From the NCBI RefSeq assembly GCF_000949255.1, contig NZ_JXUW01000002.1, positions 124,001 through 188,000 on the forward strand: a stretch of 64,000 nucleotides of DNA. Reading direction: 5' to 3'. A program made the translations under genes and the position numbers. Of the stretch, positions 40,016 to 50,253 are shown piece by piece (the stretch's first letter is position 1; each line of letters starts with the position of its first letter). A model generated the notes under the pieces. It saw nothing but the letters and a program-made list of their open reading frames with translations. It did no database searches and was not told where the DNA came from. This DNA is from Ferrimicrobium acidiphilum DSM 19497. GTDB lineage: Bacteria > Actinomycetota > Acidimicrobiia > Acidimicrobiales > Acidimicrobiaceae.

Positions 40016-41194
40016 TCAGCCTTCACGTTGAGCTATCTCTCGCAGGAGCAACGATCGTCCTCTCATGACGGCTAAGGCGGCGAAGATGACCAAGATCGCT
40101 GCAAACCGCCAAGCGCTCGGATACCCTAGGTGATCGACGATAAGGCCAAATGCCAGAGGTCCAAAGACCGATCCGGCGAACGCTCCAGCTTGTGTGATCC
40201 CGGTGGCGTGCCCCGTCGCCTCCGGGTGAGTAAGAGCAACGGCATAGTTGAAGACACCGTTCCATCCCCATCCTGCGGCGTAGGCGAGCACTGCGGCGAC
40301 CACAATGAGTGGCCTAAACCCGAAGCTTAGAAGAATGTAACCAAGCGCACCAAGCGATAGCATGATGGCGACTACAACAAAATGGTTACCGCTGCGTCGA
40401 TCGGCAAAATAGCCCGAAGCTACTCGAGTGATAAGGGAGGCCAAACTACCAATCGACGCCATATAGCCCGCCGTTCCGGCGGCTACCCCGATATGAACGG
40501 TGGAGCTGATGAAGAAGGCTCCAAGACCGTTTGCGGCTCCGGCCCCGAGCCCAATACCGACTGCTAAAAAGATCAGCGGCTTTAGTACCACGGTTGTCTT
40601 CACAGATCGTGGCCCGGCAGTCGCATCTACTTGCCGGTATTTTGGGAGCAACAGCGTGACTACAAGGGCGATGCCCGCAGCGCCAACATATGCGTATCTC
40701 CAACCAAACGCGAGCGCAACAAGTGGAACCGACATGCCGGCTAGCAGAGTAGAGACCGGAATAGCCGCCTGCTTCACACCAAAGGCGAACCCTTGGCGCG
40801 CCAAGTGAACACGGCTCGTCAAGTAGAGATTCACCGCCGGTTGCATTGCTCCATTGGCAACCCCTCCCACGATTAGCGCAACGAGAATTACCGTGAACGA
40901 CCCGCCTACGCTCGCGATGGCGACAAGTGCTAACGTTGCCGCAACCCCAGATAGCCGCATAATGCGCTCAGCTCCGATTCCAGCCACCCTAGGTGCGATA
41001 AATAAAGAACTTGGAACTGCCGCAGCGAAGAACCCGGCGACCAAGAGACCGAGCTCGCTAGAGCTCAATCCAAGATGGCGCCGGATGACAACCGCCAGTG
41101 CGCCAGTGAGGAACACTGGCAGCGTCGTGATAGTGGTTGCGGCTATCGATAGTGCGAGCGTTACCGCACCACGGTCCCTTCGATCGAATCTCAA
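40016..41194 (-). CDS. Major facilitator superfamily permease
   Basis: 392 residues with 12 membrane helices. The loop 2-3 MFS motif is loosely kept (FFAAAVPSSLFIAPRVAGIGAERIM), and GYFADRRSGNHFVV occurs between helices 8 and 9. It lacks sugar-porter motifs; drug/metabolite or anion transport cannot be told apart. The start is TTG 41194, after AAAGG. It is divergent from the peptide-binding protein gene; the 255-bp gap carries the TTGCTTAAG direct repeat. Confidence 0.88.
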   Translation of the reverse strand: MRFDRRDRGAVTLALSIAATTITTLPVFLTGALAVVIRRHLGLSSSELGLLVAGFFAAAVPSSLFIAPRVAGIGAERIMRLSGVAATLALVAIASVGGSFTVILVALIVGGVANGAMQPAVNLYLTSRVHLARQGFAFGVKQAAIPVSTLLAGMSVPLVALAFGWRYAYVGAAGIALVVTLLLPKYRQVDATAGPRSVKTTVVLKPLIFLAVGIGLGAGAANGLGAFFISSTVHIGVAAGTAGYMASIGSLASLITRVASGYFADRRSGNHFVVVAIMLSLGALGYILLSFGFRPLIVVAAVLAYAAGWGWNGVFNYAVALTHPEATGHATGITQAGAFAGSVFGPLAFGLIVDHLGYPSAWRFAAILVIFAALAVMRGRSLLLREIAQREG

Positions 41195-41214
41195 ACTTTG
41201 CCTTTTCTGAAAAA

Positions 41215-41234
41215 TTGCTTAAGATTTGCTTAAG
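41215..41234. promoter_or_regulatory. Direct repeat TTGCTTAAG x2, 11 bp apart
   Basis: The copies at 41215-41223 and 41226-41234 are spaced by one helical turn, in an AT-rich gap between divergent genes. They sit just upstream of the MFS start and about 215 bp before the binding-protein start. This is the arrangement expected of a repressor or activator site bound by a dimer on one face of DNA. Confidence 0.45.
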
Positions 41235-41449
41235 TTCATGCCTTCCGTATTTATACATTAGTATGAAAATCAGCAGAAAGATTGCATAATCAATCTCTTA
41301 GGATGACCAAAATGCAAAAGTTTTGTGTGAAATCTCAAAGAACCCCGGGTATGAGTGGCGTATTTCATGCACAGATAGCGTAACATAACTTCGACCCCTG
41401 CACGAAGTAGTGCAAGGGAACGAGATACATGGGAGGAATTGGGGAACCA

Positions 41450-43309
41450 ATGAAGAAAACGTCAAGGCGGAGGACCGCCGCAATTATAGGGACCACCGCT
41501 GCGGCAGCAATGTTGCTTGCAGCCTGTGGCTCGAGTTCGTCCACTACGAAGTCAAGCAGCACAAGCACATCGACCGCGACCACTAAGGTCAAGGGTGGAA
41601 CGGCCTACTTCGCCGAAGGCCCGGGGGCTAGCCCAAACTACATCTTCCCGCTGACACCAAGCACCAACTTTTCGGTTGACAACCTAGCTCGGTTCCAGAT
41701 CTTGATGTATCGTCCGCTCTACTTCTTTGGTGTTGGCAACAAGGCTGAGCTCAACACGAGCCTGTCGTTGGCCAATACTCCGGTCTATTCAAATAACAAC
41801 AAGACGGTTACGATTACTCTAAAGAAGTACAAGTGGTCTAATGGTGAGTCGGTAACCTCGCGCGATGTCATCTTCTGGATGAATCTACTCAAGGCGAACA
41901 AGTCCGCCTGGGCAGCCTATGTTCCTGGTGCCTTCCCGGACAACGTCGTCTCCTATTCGGCACCGAACGCCTCGACTGTGGTCTTCCAGCTGAATAAGTC
42001 CTACAGCCCAACCTGGTTCACCTATAACGAGTTGAGTCAGATCACCCCTCTGCCAATCGCATGGGATCGTACCTCGCTGAGCCAGCCAGCACCAAGCCCG
42101 ACGGCTGCGAATCTACCAGACACCACCACAGCTGGTGCCGTGTCTGTCTATAAGTTCCTGAACGCACAGGCGGGTGACCTCTCAACCTATGCGACGAGCC
42201 CGATCTGGTCGGTGGTAGATGGTCCATGGAAACTGAAGAGCTTCACTACCGCTGGTAAAGCTGTCTTTGTTCCAAATGCCAGCTATTCAGGTCCGGTCAA
42301 GCCATCGCTCTCTCAGTTTGTTGAGCTGCCGTTCACCTCGACTTCGGCTGAGTTCAACGTCCTTCGCGCTGGCAATAACGCGATCACCTATGGCTATCTG
42401 CCGGTCACCGACCTCTCGCAGAAGTCCTACGTAGAGTCGATTGGCTACAAGGTTAATCCTTGGATCGACCTTGGCTTTGACTACTGGGTAGAGAACTACA
42501 ACAACCCGACCTATGGGCCTCTGTTCAAGCAACTCTACTTCCGCCAGGCTCTCCAGCACCTCGTTGACCAGCCTGCTTGGATCACCAGCTTCTTGAAGGG
42601 TTATGCGGTACCGAGTTATTCGCCAGTACCGTTGGCACCAGCGAACCCGTTTGCTGATGCGAACTCGAAGACAAACCCATACCCCTACTCGGTCACGGCT
42701 GCCAAGAACCTTCTTACCTCCCACGGGTTCAAGTTGGTCAACGGGGTCATGACCTGTGAGAGTCCAGGAACCGGTGCAACTAACTGTGGTGCGGGTGTAT
42801 CAAGGGGTCTGGCGCTCAACCTCAACCTTCAGTACGCCAATGGCAATACCTCGGTTACCCAGGAGATGGATGCCTATGCCTCAGCGGCCAAGCAGGCGGG
42901 CATCAACATCACCTTGAGTTCTGCCAGCTTTAATACCGTGATAACCAACGCAGCCCCGTGTACATCCTCACAGGCGTCTTGCAAGTGGGAGATGGAGAAC
43001 TGGGCCGGTGGCTGGGAGTACAGCCCGGACAACTATCCATCAGGTGGTGAACTCTTTGGCGCCGGTTCGGGTTCGAACTTCGGAAGCTACTCGAGTTCTA
43101 CGGCTAACAGCTTGATTGCGGCGACCCATACGTCCTCCAATCCTCAGGCTGCGCTCAATGCTTACCAGAACTACATGGTAAAGCAGCTGCCGGTTATCTA
43201 TCAGCCTTCACCTGACAACTCGATCTCGTTGATCTCGAGCAAGCTTGGTGGAGTTACCCAGAACCCGTACCTGAATCTCACACCTGAGACCTGGTACTTT
43301 ACTAAGTAA
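41450..43309 (+). CDS. Peptide/oligopeptide ABC transporter substrate-binding lipoprotein (family 5)
   Basis: 619 residues from ATG 41450, after GGGG; a frame start at 41429 is rejected. Signal peptide with lipobox LLAAC (about residue 26), a Ser/Thr linker, then a family 5 binding protein: LARFQILMYRPLYFFG, the WSNGESVTSRDVIFWMNLL block (diagnostic), PFTSTSAEFNVLRAGNNAITYGYLP and YFRQALQHLVDQPAWI. It is on the outside and hands substrate to the permeases at 43413 and 44379. The ligand is probably a peptide but nickel or opines are possible for the family. Confidence 0.9.
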   Translation: MKKTSRRRTAAIIGTTAAAAMLLAACGSSSSTTKSSSTSTSTATTKVKGGTAYFAEGPGASPNYIFPLTPSTNFSVDNLARFQILMYRPLYFFGVGNKAELNTSLSLANTPVYSNNNKTVTITLKKYKWSNGESVTSRDVIFWMNLLKANKSAWAAYVPGAFPDNVVSYSAPNASTVVFQLNKSYSPTWFTYNELSQITPLPIAWDRTSLSQPAPSPTAANLPDTTTAGAVSVYKFLNAQAGDLSTYATSPIWSVVDGPWKLKSFTTAGKAVFVPNASYSGPVKPSLSQFVELPFTSTSAEFNVLRAGNNAITYGYLPVTDLSQKSYVESIGYKVNPWIDLGFDYWVENYNNPTYGPLFKQLYFRQALQHLVDQPAWITSFLKGYAVPSYSPVPLAPANPFADANSKTNPYPYSVTAAKNLLTSHGFKLVNGVMTCESPGTGATNCGAGVSRGLALNLNLQYANGNTSVTQEMDAYASAAKQAGINITLSSASFNTVITNAAPCTSSQASCKWEMENWAGGWEYSPDNYPSGGELFGAGSGSNFGSYSSSTANSLIAATHTSSNPQAALNAYQNYMVKQLPVIYQPSPDNSISLISSKLGGVTQNPYLNLTPETWYFTK

Positions 43310-43329
43310 TTAACTGCAACATCTACTAT

Positions 43330-43373
43330 GACGACCCTGTTCTCCAGCAATTATGCCGGGAACAAGGGTCGTC
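43330..43373 (+). terminator. Hairpin between binding-protein and permease genes
   Basis: GACGACCCTGTTC (43330-43342) pairs with GAACAAGGGTCGTC (43360-43373), one bulged base, 17-base loop. It follows the binding-protein stop by 20 bp. No T-run. A leaky terminator or 3' RNA-stabilising hairpin here would raise binding-protein over permease levels, as is usual in ABC operons. Confidence 0.55.
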
Positions 43374-43412
43374 ATTGCATTACCGATACTAATTGCCGCT
43401 AGAGGGGAAGCT

Positions 43413-44357
43413 ATGGTTGGTTACACCATCCGTCGAATAATCCAGTCGATCATCGTCCTGTTGGGCGTATTGGTTATCATGTTCATTCTGCAGTCGCTAC
43501 TGCCGAATCCAGCACGAGCCATTGTTGGCGTCCATGCATCGCCGGCGGTGGTGCATGCTTTTATCGTGCAGAACTATCTGAACAAACCTTTCTACTTCCA
43601 ACTATGGCACTATCTTTACGAGGTCATCTGGCAGCACACACTTGGAACCTCTTACAAACTCAATGAGTCCGTGGGTTCGATCCTGAAGCGCGATGCACCA
43701 AAGTCCTTTCTTCTCGTTGGTGTGGCCCTTCTAATCTCTATAGTTGTCGCAATTCCTATCGGAATTTTCCAGGCAGTTCGGCGAAATAAAGCATCTGATC
43801 AGGCGGTTACCGGGCTGTCGTTCGTCCTCTATGCAATGCCCACGTTCTTCCTTGGAGAGCTTTTAATCCTTCTCTTCTCCGAGTACTTTCATCTCCTTCC
43901 GGCGGAGGCACCACAAGGCTCCACGGTTGGACAGATTTTGGCTCAACCTACCGGTCTTATACTGCCGATCGCCACGCTTGCGCTCGTCAACTTCGCCGGT
44001 TACTCGCGGTTTATGCGTTCTTCTGCCATCGAATCCTTGGCCCAGGATTTCATTAGAACTGCTCGTGCCAAAGGGCTCTCGGAGCGAGTGGTGCTTTTTA
44101 AGCACATGCTGCGCAACTCTCTAATCCCAATCGTCACCTTGATTGGGTTAACGCTACCAGCGGTACTCACTGCTGGCCTTATCACCGAGTTCCTCTTCAA
44201 CTTCCCTGGCATTGGATCGGACTATATCACCGCCCTTACCAGCCAGGACTATCCAACAGCTTTGGGGATAACACTCATCGTCGCGGTCTTTACAGTCCTT
44301 GGGAACTTGCTCGCTGACATCGCATACGCAGCCCTCGATCCGCGCGTACGTTACTAA
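43413..44357 (+). CDS. ABC transporter permease, DppB/OppB type
   Basis: 314 residues from ATG 43413, after AGAGGGGAAG; a longer frame from 43353 covers the hairpin and is rejected. Six membrane helices. Family marks are TIRRIIQSIIVLLGVLVIMF at the N-terminus, and the EAA loop near ARAKGLSERVVLFKHMLRNSLIP, which docks on the ATPase. It lies 21 bases before the next permease. Confidence 0.93.
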   Translation: MVGYTIRRIIQSIIVLLGVLVIMFILQSLLPNPARAIVGVHASPAVVHAFIVQNYLNKPFYFQLWHYLYEVIWQHTLGTSYKLNESVGSILKRDAPKSFLLVGVALLISIVVAIPIGIFQAVRRNKASDQAVTGLSFVLYAMPTFFLGELLILLFSEYFHLLPAEAPQGSTVGQILAQPTGLILPIATLALVNFAGYSRFMRSSAIESLAQDFIRTARAKGLSERVVLFKHMLRNSLIPIVTLIGLTLPAVLTAGLITEFLFNFPGIGSDYITALTSQDYPTALGITLIVAVFTVLGNLLADIAYAALDPRVRY

Positions 44358-44378
44358 ACAGGAAGGACGTTTCGCAAC

Positions 44379-45329
44379 ATGTCAATCACTGAAGACCTCA
44401 ACCCTGAGATCGAGCGCGAATTTGCAGCACCCTTCGCAGGTCCCAATCTGCCAACTACGCCAGAGGGAGGTGAAGTCAGTGGATCAGGTTCTGCCTGGCG
44501 ACTGATTGTACGCTCCTTCTTTGATAACAAGCTCGGCATCTTGGGGGTCACTATCTTGGTGCTCCTCTTGCTCTTCAGCTTCGCAGGGCCACTGTTCTAT
44601 CATTCCGATACCACGGTGGCGACCTATAACATCAATTTACCCCCTGGCCCAGGACATCCGCTTGGAACCGATCCGAGTGGTCGTGATGTACTTGGCCGGC
44701 TAATGACTGGTGGCCAGGATAGCTTGATCATCGGTATAATTTCGGCACTCGTCGCTACCATTATCGGCACTCTCTGGGGGGCGATCTCTGGCTTCTTCGG
44801 CGGTGCGGTCGACACGATTCTCATGCGAATCGTCGACGTCATGCTCGCCATCCCTACGATCTTTATCCTGTTGTACCTAGAGACGATATATCACCCGACG
44901 GTGCTATTGCTTATTATCACCATATCCATCGTCTCCTGGCTAACAGCAGCGCGCCTGGTGCGAGGTGAGACCCTTAGCCTCCGCACGCGAGAATATGTCC
45001 GGGCGGTGAAGATAATGGGCGGTGGGCGACTTCGAACCATCGTACGCCATATCATCCCGAACACCATTGGCGTGGTAGTGGTGCAGGCTACATTCACAGT
45101 CGCCAACTCCATCCTTTTGTTAGCCACGTTGGGATTTCTCGGCTTTGGACTCGCTCCACCGGCTGCAGACTGGGGATCGATGCTCTCTGGTGGTGTTAAC
45201 TATATCTACGACGGATATTGGTGGCTTATCTATCCAGCAGGTATCCTGATCGTACTCACAGTGTTGTCCTTCAACTTCATCGGTGACGCTATGCGTGATG
45301 CCCTCGAAGTTCGTCTGCAACGGCGTTAA
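44379..45329 (+). CDS. ABC transporter permease, DppC/OppC type
   Basis: 316 residues, six membrane helices. It opens with a 45-residue cytoplasmic arm and the OppC helix FFDNKLGILGVTILVLLLL; PLGTDPSGRDVLGRLMTGG is a signature of the family. The coupling (EAA) loop is TREYVRAVKIMGGGRLRTIVRHIIPN. It pairs with the permease just upstream. GGAAGGACG precedes ATG 44379. Confidence 0.93.
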   Translation: MSITEDLNPEIEREFAAPFAGPNLPTTPEGGEVSGSGSAWRLIVRSFFDNKLGILGVTILVLLLLFSFAGPLFYHSDTTVATYNINLPPGPGHPLGTDPSGRDVLGRLMTGGQDSLIIGIISALVATIIGTLWGAISGFFGGAVDTILMRIVDVMLAIPTIFILLYLETIYHPTVLLLIITISIVSWLTAARLVRGETLSLRTREYVRAVKIMGGGRLRTIVRHIIPNTIGVVVVQATFTVANSILLLATLGFLGFGLAPPAADWGSMLSGGVNYIYDGYWWLIYPAGILIVLTVLSFNFIGDAMRDALEVRLQRR

Positions 45330-45387
45330 GGAGCGCTGAGATCTGCGCTGCGTCCAAGCTCACGATGTCTACTAGCCTGTTCGCATT

Positions 45388-46980
45388 GTGACTCATCAGC
45401 ATCAAAAGAAGGTTGTCAGATCTGCCAAGTTACGCCGTCGGCGTAGACTCGTTACCGTACTTGCCGGACTGTTGGCTCTGATCCTAATTCTCGGAGTTGG
45501 TGGATACCTATACGTTCACTACCGCTTCAACCAGATCGGCCGTGTAAATGTCAATGGGCTTACGGTTCAGGCCGCTGGTGGCAAGCCGGAGAACATTCTC
45601 TTGGTTGGCAACAATAGTCGTTGTACTCTCCAGAAGTATTCGAGCTTCTATAAGAAGCAAAATTCGCACTTTGGTACCTGTTCACAGGTCGGCGGTGGAC
45701 GTAGCGATGTGACCATGGTGCTCCACCTGGATCCTGCAACTCATTCGGCCTACCTGCTCTCGCTACCACGCGATCTTTGGTTGCCGATGCCAGGTGGCAA
45801 CGGCCTTGAATTACGTATAGACGATACACTCAACTCGGCCGAGGACTCCTATCTGCACCTCAAGTTCGGCCCAACGATGCTAGTAAAGGCTATTCAACAG
45901 GACTTGGGGATTCCTATTAGCCACTATGTCGAACTCAACTTTTACACCTTCGAGAAGGTGGTAAATACGCTCGGCGGTATAACAATCGATTTTCCAACTG
46001 CTCTCAAAGACCATTACTCTGGACTCAACATTACAAAAGCTGGATGTCAGCATCTGAACGGAACGCAAGCGCTTGCCCTGGTACGCGCTCGTCACCTCTA
46101 CTACTATGATCCGACAACCGGGAAGTGGCAATACGACGGAACTGGTGACCTCGGTCGAATACAGAGGACACACATCTTTCTACGCGTGCTCGCATCGGAG
46201 ATCAAGGCATCTGCACTTTCAAATCCGATCAACGCCAATGCGCTATTAGGCTCCATTCTCCCGGCCCTTAAGGTAGATCAAGGTTTTACTTTGAGCGACC
46301 TAGTGTCACTGGCACTCACATATTCTCATGTCAATCCAGGAGCTATTCCAACAGCTACGCTTCCGGTAATTATTCCAAATGGAAGCTTCCACGACCTTGC
46401 CAATCCCTCCAATTACCAAGCTCCAGGATCTATCGTGCTCCCCTATCAGCCCAACGATCTTACCCAGATCTCTAAGTTCCTGGGGTCAAGCGCCACCAAC
46501 TATCAAGCAGTCAAGCCGAGCTCTGTGACGGTCTCAGTGCTGAACGGTTCCGGTGTAACCAATGAAGCGGCACAGACCGCTTCAGCACTTCACACACTCG
46601 GGTACAAGATCGCCTCCATTGGCAATGCCACCTATGCGGGTAGTGACTCGGAGGCAGTGGTCTCCTACCGTCCCGGTGACTTAGCGATGGGGGAAAAGGT
46701 GCTTTCATCGTTGACTGGACAGGCGATCGTGGCACAGGGCCCAAGCAACCAATCCGCTGACGTCGTAGTTACCACAGGCTCAACCGTGGCTGTCACGCCC
46801 CCACCGAGTTCCAGTTCCTCTTCCTCTTCCTCCTCGACTTCAAGTAATAGCTCCTCATCCTCCTCGACTTCGGGGAGCAGCAACCTGCAGAGTGTCACTC
46901 AACTCGCCAACACAAATCTCTGGAATGCCTCACAGCCTGCGAGCTGGTGGGATCCGAAGGCGTGTCCTGCGAAGAGTTGA
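45388..46980 (+). CDS. LCP-family protein (LytR-CpsA-Psr) with LytR_C domain
   Basis: 530 residues. Cytoplasmic basic N-terminus (KLRRRRR), one membrane helix (about 22-44) and an extracellular LCP domain: NILLVGNNSR, SDVTMVLHLDPAT and LLSLPRDLWLP with the lipid-phosphate-binding Arg residues. LCP enzymes ligate glycopolymers such as arabinogalactan or teichoic acid to peptidoglycan. A LytR_C domain (about 385-470; VSVLNGSGVTNEAAQTASAL) follows, then a Ser run of about 40 residues and a short C-terminal piece ending PASWWDPKACPAKS. The start is GTG 45388. It separates the transporter permeases from their ATPase but is not clearly related to them. Confidence 0.9.
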   Translation: MTHQHQKKVVRSAKLRRRRRLVTVLAGLLALILILGVGGYLYVHYRFNQIGRVNVNGLTVQAAGGKPENILLVGNNSRCTLQKYSSFYKKQNSHFGTCSQVGGGRSDVTMVLHLDPATHSAYLLSLPRDLWLPMPGGNGLELRIDDTLNSAEDSYLHLKFGPTMLVKAIQQDLGIPISHYVELNFYTFEKVVNTLGGITIDFPTALKDHYSGLNITKAGCQHLNGTQALALVRARHLYYYDPTTGKWQYDGTGDLGRIQRTHIFLRVLASEIKASALSNPINANALLGSILPALKVDQGFTLSDLVSLALTYSHVNPGAIPTATLPVIIPNGSFHDLANPSNYQAPGSIVLPYQPNDLTQISKFLGSSATNYQAVKPSSVTVSVLNGSGVTNEAAQTASALHTLGYKIASIGNATYAGSDSEAVVSYRPGDLAMGEKVLSSLTGQAIVAQGPSNQSADVVVTTGSTVAVTPPPSSSSSSSSSSTSSNSSSSSSTSGSSNLQSVTQLANTNLWNASQPASWWDPKACPAKS

Positions 46981-47990
46981 GGTTACCAACTCAGAGATGA
47001 ACCCCCCGAGATTTACAAGAGGATCGCACAGTTGTCAATGCTCTTTTGATCATCTGCCATGCATGCAGTGTTTGTAGGATATCGTTAATGGGAACTTCCG
47101 CCCAATTCGGTTGTGAGCGCGTAACCCTCCGCAGATTTGAACTGTTCTAGTATTGGTTTGTCAGTTTAGTTGCGAGTGGTTAATCGAAGGGATTGTCGAG
47201 CTGGCTACTTGATTACCCTGCCTTTCAGATCCGCCGGAACGCCTCTGGGGGCCCGTGGTAATAGGTCGGGCGTGCGATGATAACAGCTATGACACTACGT
47301 TAGGCTGCAAATAACGTCTCTAGCGATGAATCAACCCAAGTTGGCGGCGAGAGTTTGTTTGAGGGAGTTCTATCAGCGATGTCGATATGTTTGTATCAGA
47401 TCCGTGTCAGGAGTGAAATCCTTGGGTTCTGCAAGCTCCCAGGTTAGACACTTGGCTTGGCTGTTAGTCGAGGCTGGAGACCACTGCGGACAGACTCTGT
47501 CACTAGCAATTCATCGTTTTACTGCGTCCTTAACGTGACAATGGGAAGGTTACGGAGACCCTCGATCTATCCCTTGACAAGCAAGTTCATGGTTCGTGAG
47601 CTCTCTCTTCTCCACTACCCTGTCTCTGTCTGGAACGAGAACAACCTGAAGGGATAACAGCGGTCGATGTGACTTAGACCGGATCTCGACGCTCTTCCCA
47701 TTGACAAACCGTCTAGTGCATGGCCAAGACTCAGAATAGCGGCGAAGGGACGAGCCAGGATCACCGGAGCCTGGTGTCGCGCCGGTAGGCATAGTGAACT
47801 GGTAGAAGATCTCAAAGACTTCTCGGGGGCAAGCTGAGTAGACCCAAGAATAACGAGGTTACCTGAGCCCTCCTCATCGGAGCGACTCGCCGTCCATGTT
47901 CATTCAACTGCGATAGCTAGATCTGAGTATTTGCAAGGTAAAACGCACATTCGACTGCCGTCGGAGGTCGCGACGCGGTCTGGCAGCCCG
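46981..47990. other. 1-kb gene-poor region between LCP and the fused ATPase gene
   Basis: No supported gene. Short frames on both strands (47326-47538 plus, 47550-47792 and 47615-47815 minus) overlap, have no ribosome sites and show no family resemblance. The minus-strand frame 47550-47792 is longest and might be a decayed gene. It marks a likely break between convergent units. Confidence 0.45.
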
Positions 47991-50030
47991 TTAGCTTACA
48001 GCCTCAGCCTCTGCGAACCGCGGGGCGTTTGCCATTGGGAAGAAACAGGCTGCATAGTGCTCGTCACCAAACTTGGTGTAATCTGGCAGTTCCTCGGCAC
48101 AGCGATCCTGCGCATAGGCACACCGGGTTCGAAAGCGACAACCGGAAGGTGGTGTAATCGCAGAAGGTATCTCACCTCGGACGGTACCATGTTCCTTGGC
48201 AAGCTCAACCTCTGGGTTAGCCTCGGGCACGACATCTAGCAACATATGCGTGTAAGGGTGTTTTGCCCGTTGGAAAATATCGGCTTCAGTACCTATCTCG
48301 ACAAGCTTTCCGAGATACATCACAGCGATGCGGTCTGCCATAAATCTAACGACAGACAAATCATGGGAGATAATGATGTAGGTAAGATCATGTTCTGCCT
48401 GAAGATCCTTCATCAGATTTAGTACCTGAGAGCGAATCGACACGTCAAGCGCCGATACCGGCTCATCGGCGACGATGACGTCGGGTTGGAGCGCGAGCGC
48501 TCGTGCTAATCCGATGCGCTGTCGCTGCCCACCAGAGAACTCATGAGGATAGCGGTCGGCTGCCGTAGGCGAGAGTCCAACCTCTCGAAGCAGGCGAGCT
48601 ACGGTGACATCACGTTCGCGCTGAGTTCCCATACGATGAATGGTGAGTGGCTCTGAGAGGATATCCTTCACACGCATTCGTGGATCCAAAGACGCGTACG
48701 GGTCTTGGAACATTAGTTGGAGATCACGACGGACTGACTTTAGATAGTGGCCTCCGTCCTTGATGATCGACTTGCCCTTGAAACGGATGTCACCATCAGT
48801 CACATCCTCCAGCCCAACGATCATGGAACCGGTTGTTGTCTTGCCACAACCAGACTCACCTACGATGCCGAAAGTCTCGCCTCGGTAGACCGAAAAGGAG
48901 ACATCGGTCACCGCTTTTACCGTGCCAATCTTCCGTTGCACCAGTGCGCCTTTTGTGACAGGGTACTCCTTGACAACATGGTCGAGTTCGATGATCGCTT
49001 CACGGCCTGTCTTAGAAAGAGCCTGATCTCTCCTTACGATCTTGACTGGAATTCGATCGGGTGCCGAGACCGGATAAAAACATGTGAACGGATGTGGGTA
49101 ACCATCGGGAGTCTCAAATGGTGGCTCCTCGACACGGCAGCGATCCTGGACATAGCGGCATCGGGGCGCGAACCGACAGCCAACCAGATCAGTACTGAGA
49201 TCTGGCGGCAGTCCAGGGATGGAATACAACCTCTCAGGAATCGCCCCTTCTAGAGGAGGAATGGAAGCCAGTAATGCCTCGGTGTATGGGTGATAAGGCA
49301 TCTGGAAGAGTTCCTTGGCTGGAGCGAGTTCGGCTACCCTACCTGCGTACATGACGACTACATTGTCAGCGCGACCAGCGATGACACCCATGTCGTGGGT
49401 AACGAGAATCATAGCCATCGATAGTCGATCTTTCAGGTCCTCAAGAAGTTCGAGAATCTGTGCCTGTATCGTAACGTCCAACGCGGTGGTGGGCTCATCA
49501 AGAATAAGCAACTTTGGATCACAGGTCAACGCCATAGCTATCATTACTCGCTGGCGTAGTCCACCGGACAGCTGGTGTGGAAAATAGGTCAGGCGCTCTT
49601 TCGGATTCGGCATGCCTACCAAGGAGAGAACTTCGATAGCCCGGGCTTCCGCATCAGTCTTGTTCATCCCTAGATGGAGGCGAGCGGTCTCTGCTATCTG
49701 ATCACCAATCGTCAAGACTGGGTTCAATGATGTCATCGGGTCTTGGAATACCATGGCAATGTCGTTGCCACGATATTTACGCATCTGACTCTGTGAAAGC
49801 TTTGTAAGATCAACTCCATCGAAAAGGATCTCACCACGGGGCATATAACCGCCCGTGGGCAACAATCCCAGAACTGACATGCCAGTCATAGTCTTGCCCG
49901 AACCGGACTCGCCTACCAGTCCGACCGTCTCCCCCACATTGACTTCAAAACTCACACCATCGACCGCTCTAACCTCGCCCTTGCGCAGTCGGATGTGGGT
50001 GTGTAGATCATTGATCTCCAACAGTGGCAC
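47991..50030 (-). CDS. Fused double ATPase of a peptide-type ABC transporter (DppD-DppF)
   Basis: 679 residues, two complete nucleotide-binding domains in one chain. First: Walker A GESGSGKT (about 36-43), [14 protein letters not shown], Walker [13 protein letters not shown]. Second: Walker A GESGCGKT (about 395), [15 protein letters not shown], Walker [13 protein letters not shown]. Each half ends with the oligopeptide-type Cys-rich tail ([39 protein letters not shown]) that can hold an iron-sulfur cluster in DppD-like ATPases. It surely serves the permeases at 43413-45329, yet lies on the opposite strand and 1 kb beyond an unrelated gene. The start is ATG 50030. Confidence 0.93.
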   Translation of the reverse strand: MPLLEINDLHTHIRLRKGEVRAVDGVSFEVNVGETVGLVGESGSGKTMTGMSVLGLLPTGGYMPRGEILFDGVDLTKLSQSQMRKYRGNDIAMVFQDPMTSLNPVLTIGDQIAETARLHLGMNKTDAEARAIEVLSLVGMPNPKERLTYFPHQLSGGLRQRVMIAMALTCDPKLLILDEPTTALDVTIQAQILELLEDLKDRLSMAMILVTHDMGVIAGRADNVVVMYAGRVAELAPAKELFQMPYHPYTEALLASIPPLEGAIPERLYSIPGLPPDLSTDLVGCRFAPRCRYVQDRCRVEEPPFETPDGYPHPFTCFYPVSAPDRIPVKIVRRDQALSKTGREAIIELDHVVKEYPVTKGALVQRKIGTVKAVTDVSFSVYRGETFGIVGESGCGKTTTGSMIVGLEDVTDGDIRFKGKSIIKDGGHYLKSVRRDLQLMFQDPYASLDPRMRVKDILSEPLTIHRMGTQRERDVTVARLLREVGLSPTAADRYPHEFSGGQRQRIGLARALALQPDVIVADEPVSALDVSIRSQVLNLMKDLQAEHDLTYIIISHDLSVVRFMADRIAVMYLGKLVEIGTEADIFQRAKHPYTHMLLDVVPEANPEVELAKEHGTVRGEIPSAITPPSGCRFRTRCAYAQDRCAEELPDYTKFGDEHYAACFFPMANAPRFAEAEAVS

Positions 50031-50150
50031 GTGCGTTCCCCTTACCTCGGTGGCCTTCTAGTATGCTATCCGGTAAACGCATATTCGAAGCTACGTTCTC
50101 AATCAGAAAACTTCATAGATGCGTGAGTCGTTTGGCTCCACCCTTGGTAG

Positions 50151-50156
50151 TATGAT
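50151..50156 (+). promoter_or_regulatory. TATGAT -10 box for tRNA-Leu
   Basis: TATGAT ends nine bases before the first base of the tRNA at 50166. TTGGCT upstream is only 13 bases away, shorter than the usual 17-base spacer. Confidence 0.45.
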
Positions 50157-50165
50157 TTCTCTCGA

Positions 50166-50253
50166 GTCGGAGTGGCGGAATAGGTAGACGCGCTAGGTTG
50201 AGGGCCTAGTGACCGATAAGGTCGTGCGGGTTCAAGTCCCGCCTCCGACACCA
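50166..50253 (+). tRNA. tRNA-Leu (anticodon GAG, reads CUC/CUU)
   Basis: The acceptor stem GUCGGAG (50166-50172) pairs with CUCCGAC (50243-50249), then discriminator A and an encoded CCA (50251-50253). The anticodon arm is CUAGG-UUGAGGG-CCUAG, giving anticodon GAG. A long class II variable arm (UGACCGAUAAGGUCG region) and a T-arm with GGUUCAAGUCCC complete the fold. No insertion or partial tRNA copy is seen beside it, so no att site is supported. Confidence 0.95.

Noticed and set aside
47550-47815. Minus-strand frames that might be a transposase remnant
   Set aside because: Two overlapping frames, no known motif and no ribosome site; kept only as part of the gene-poor region.
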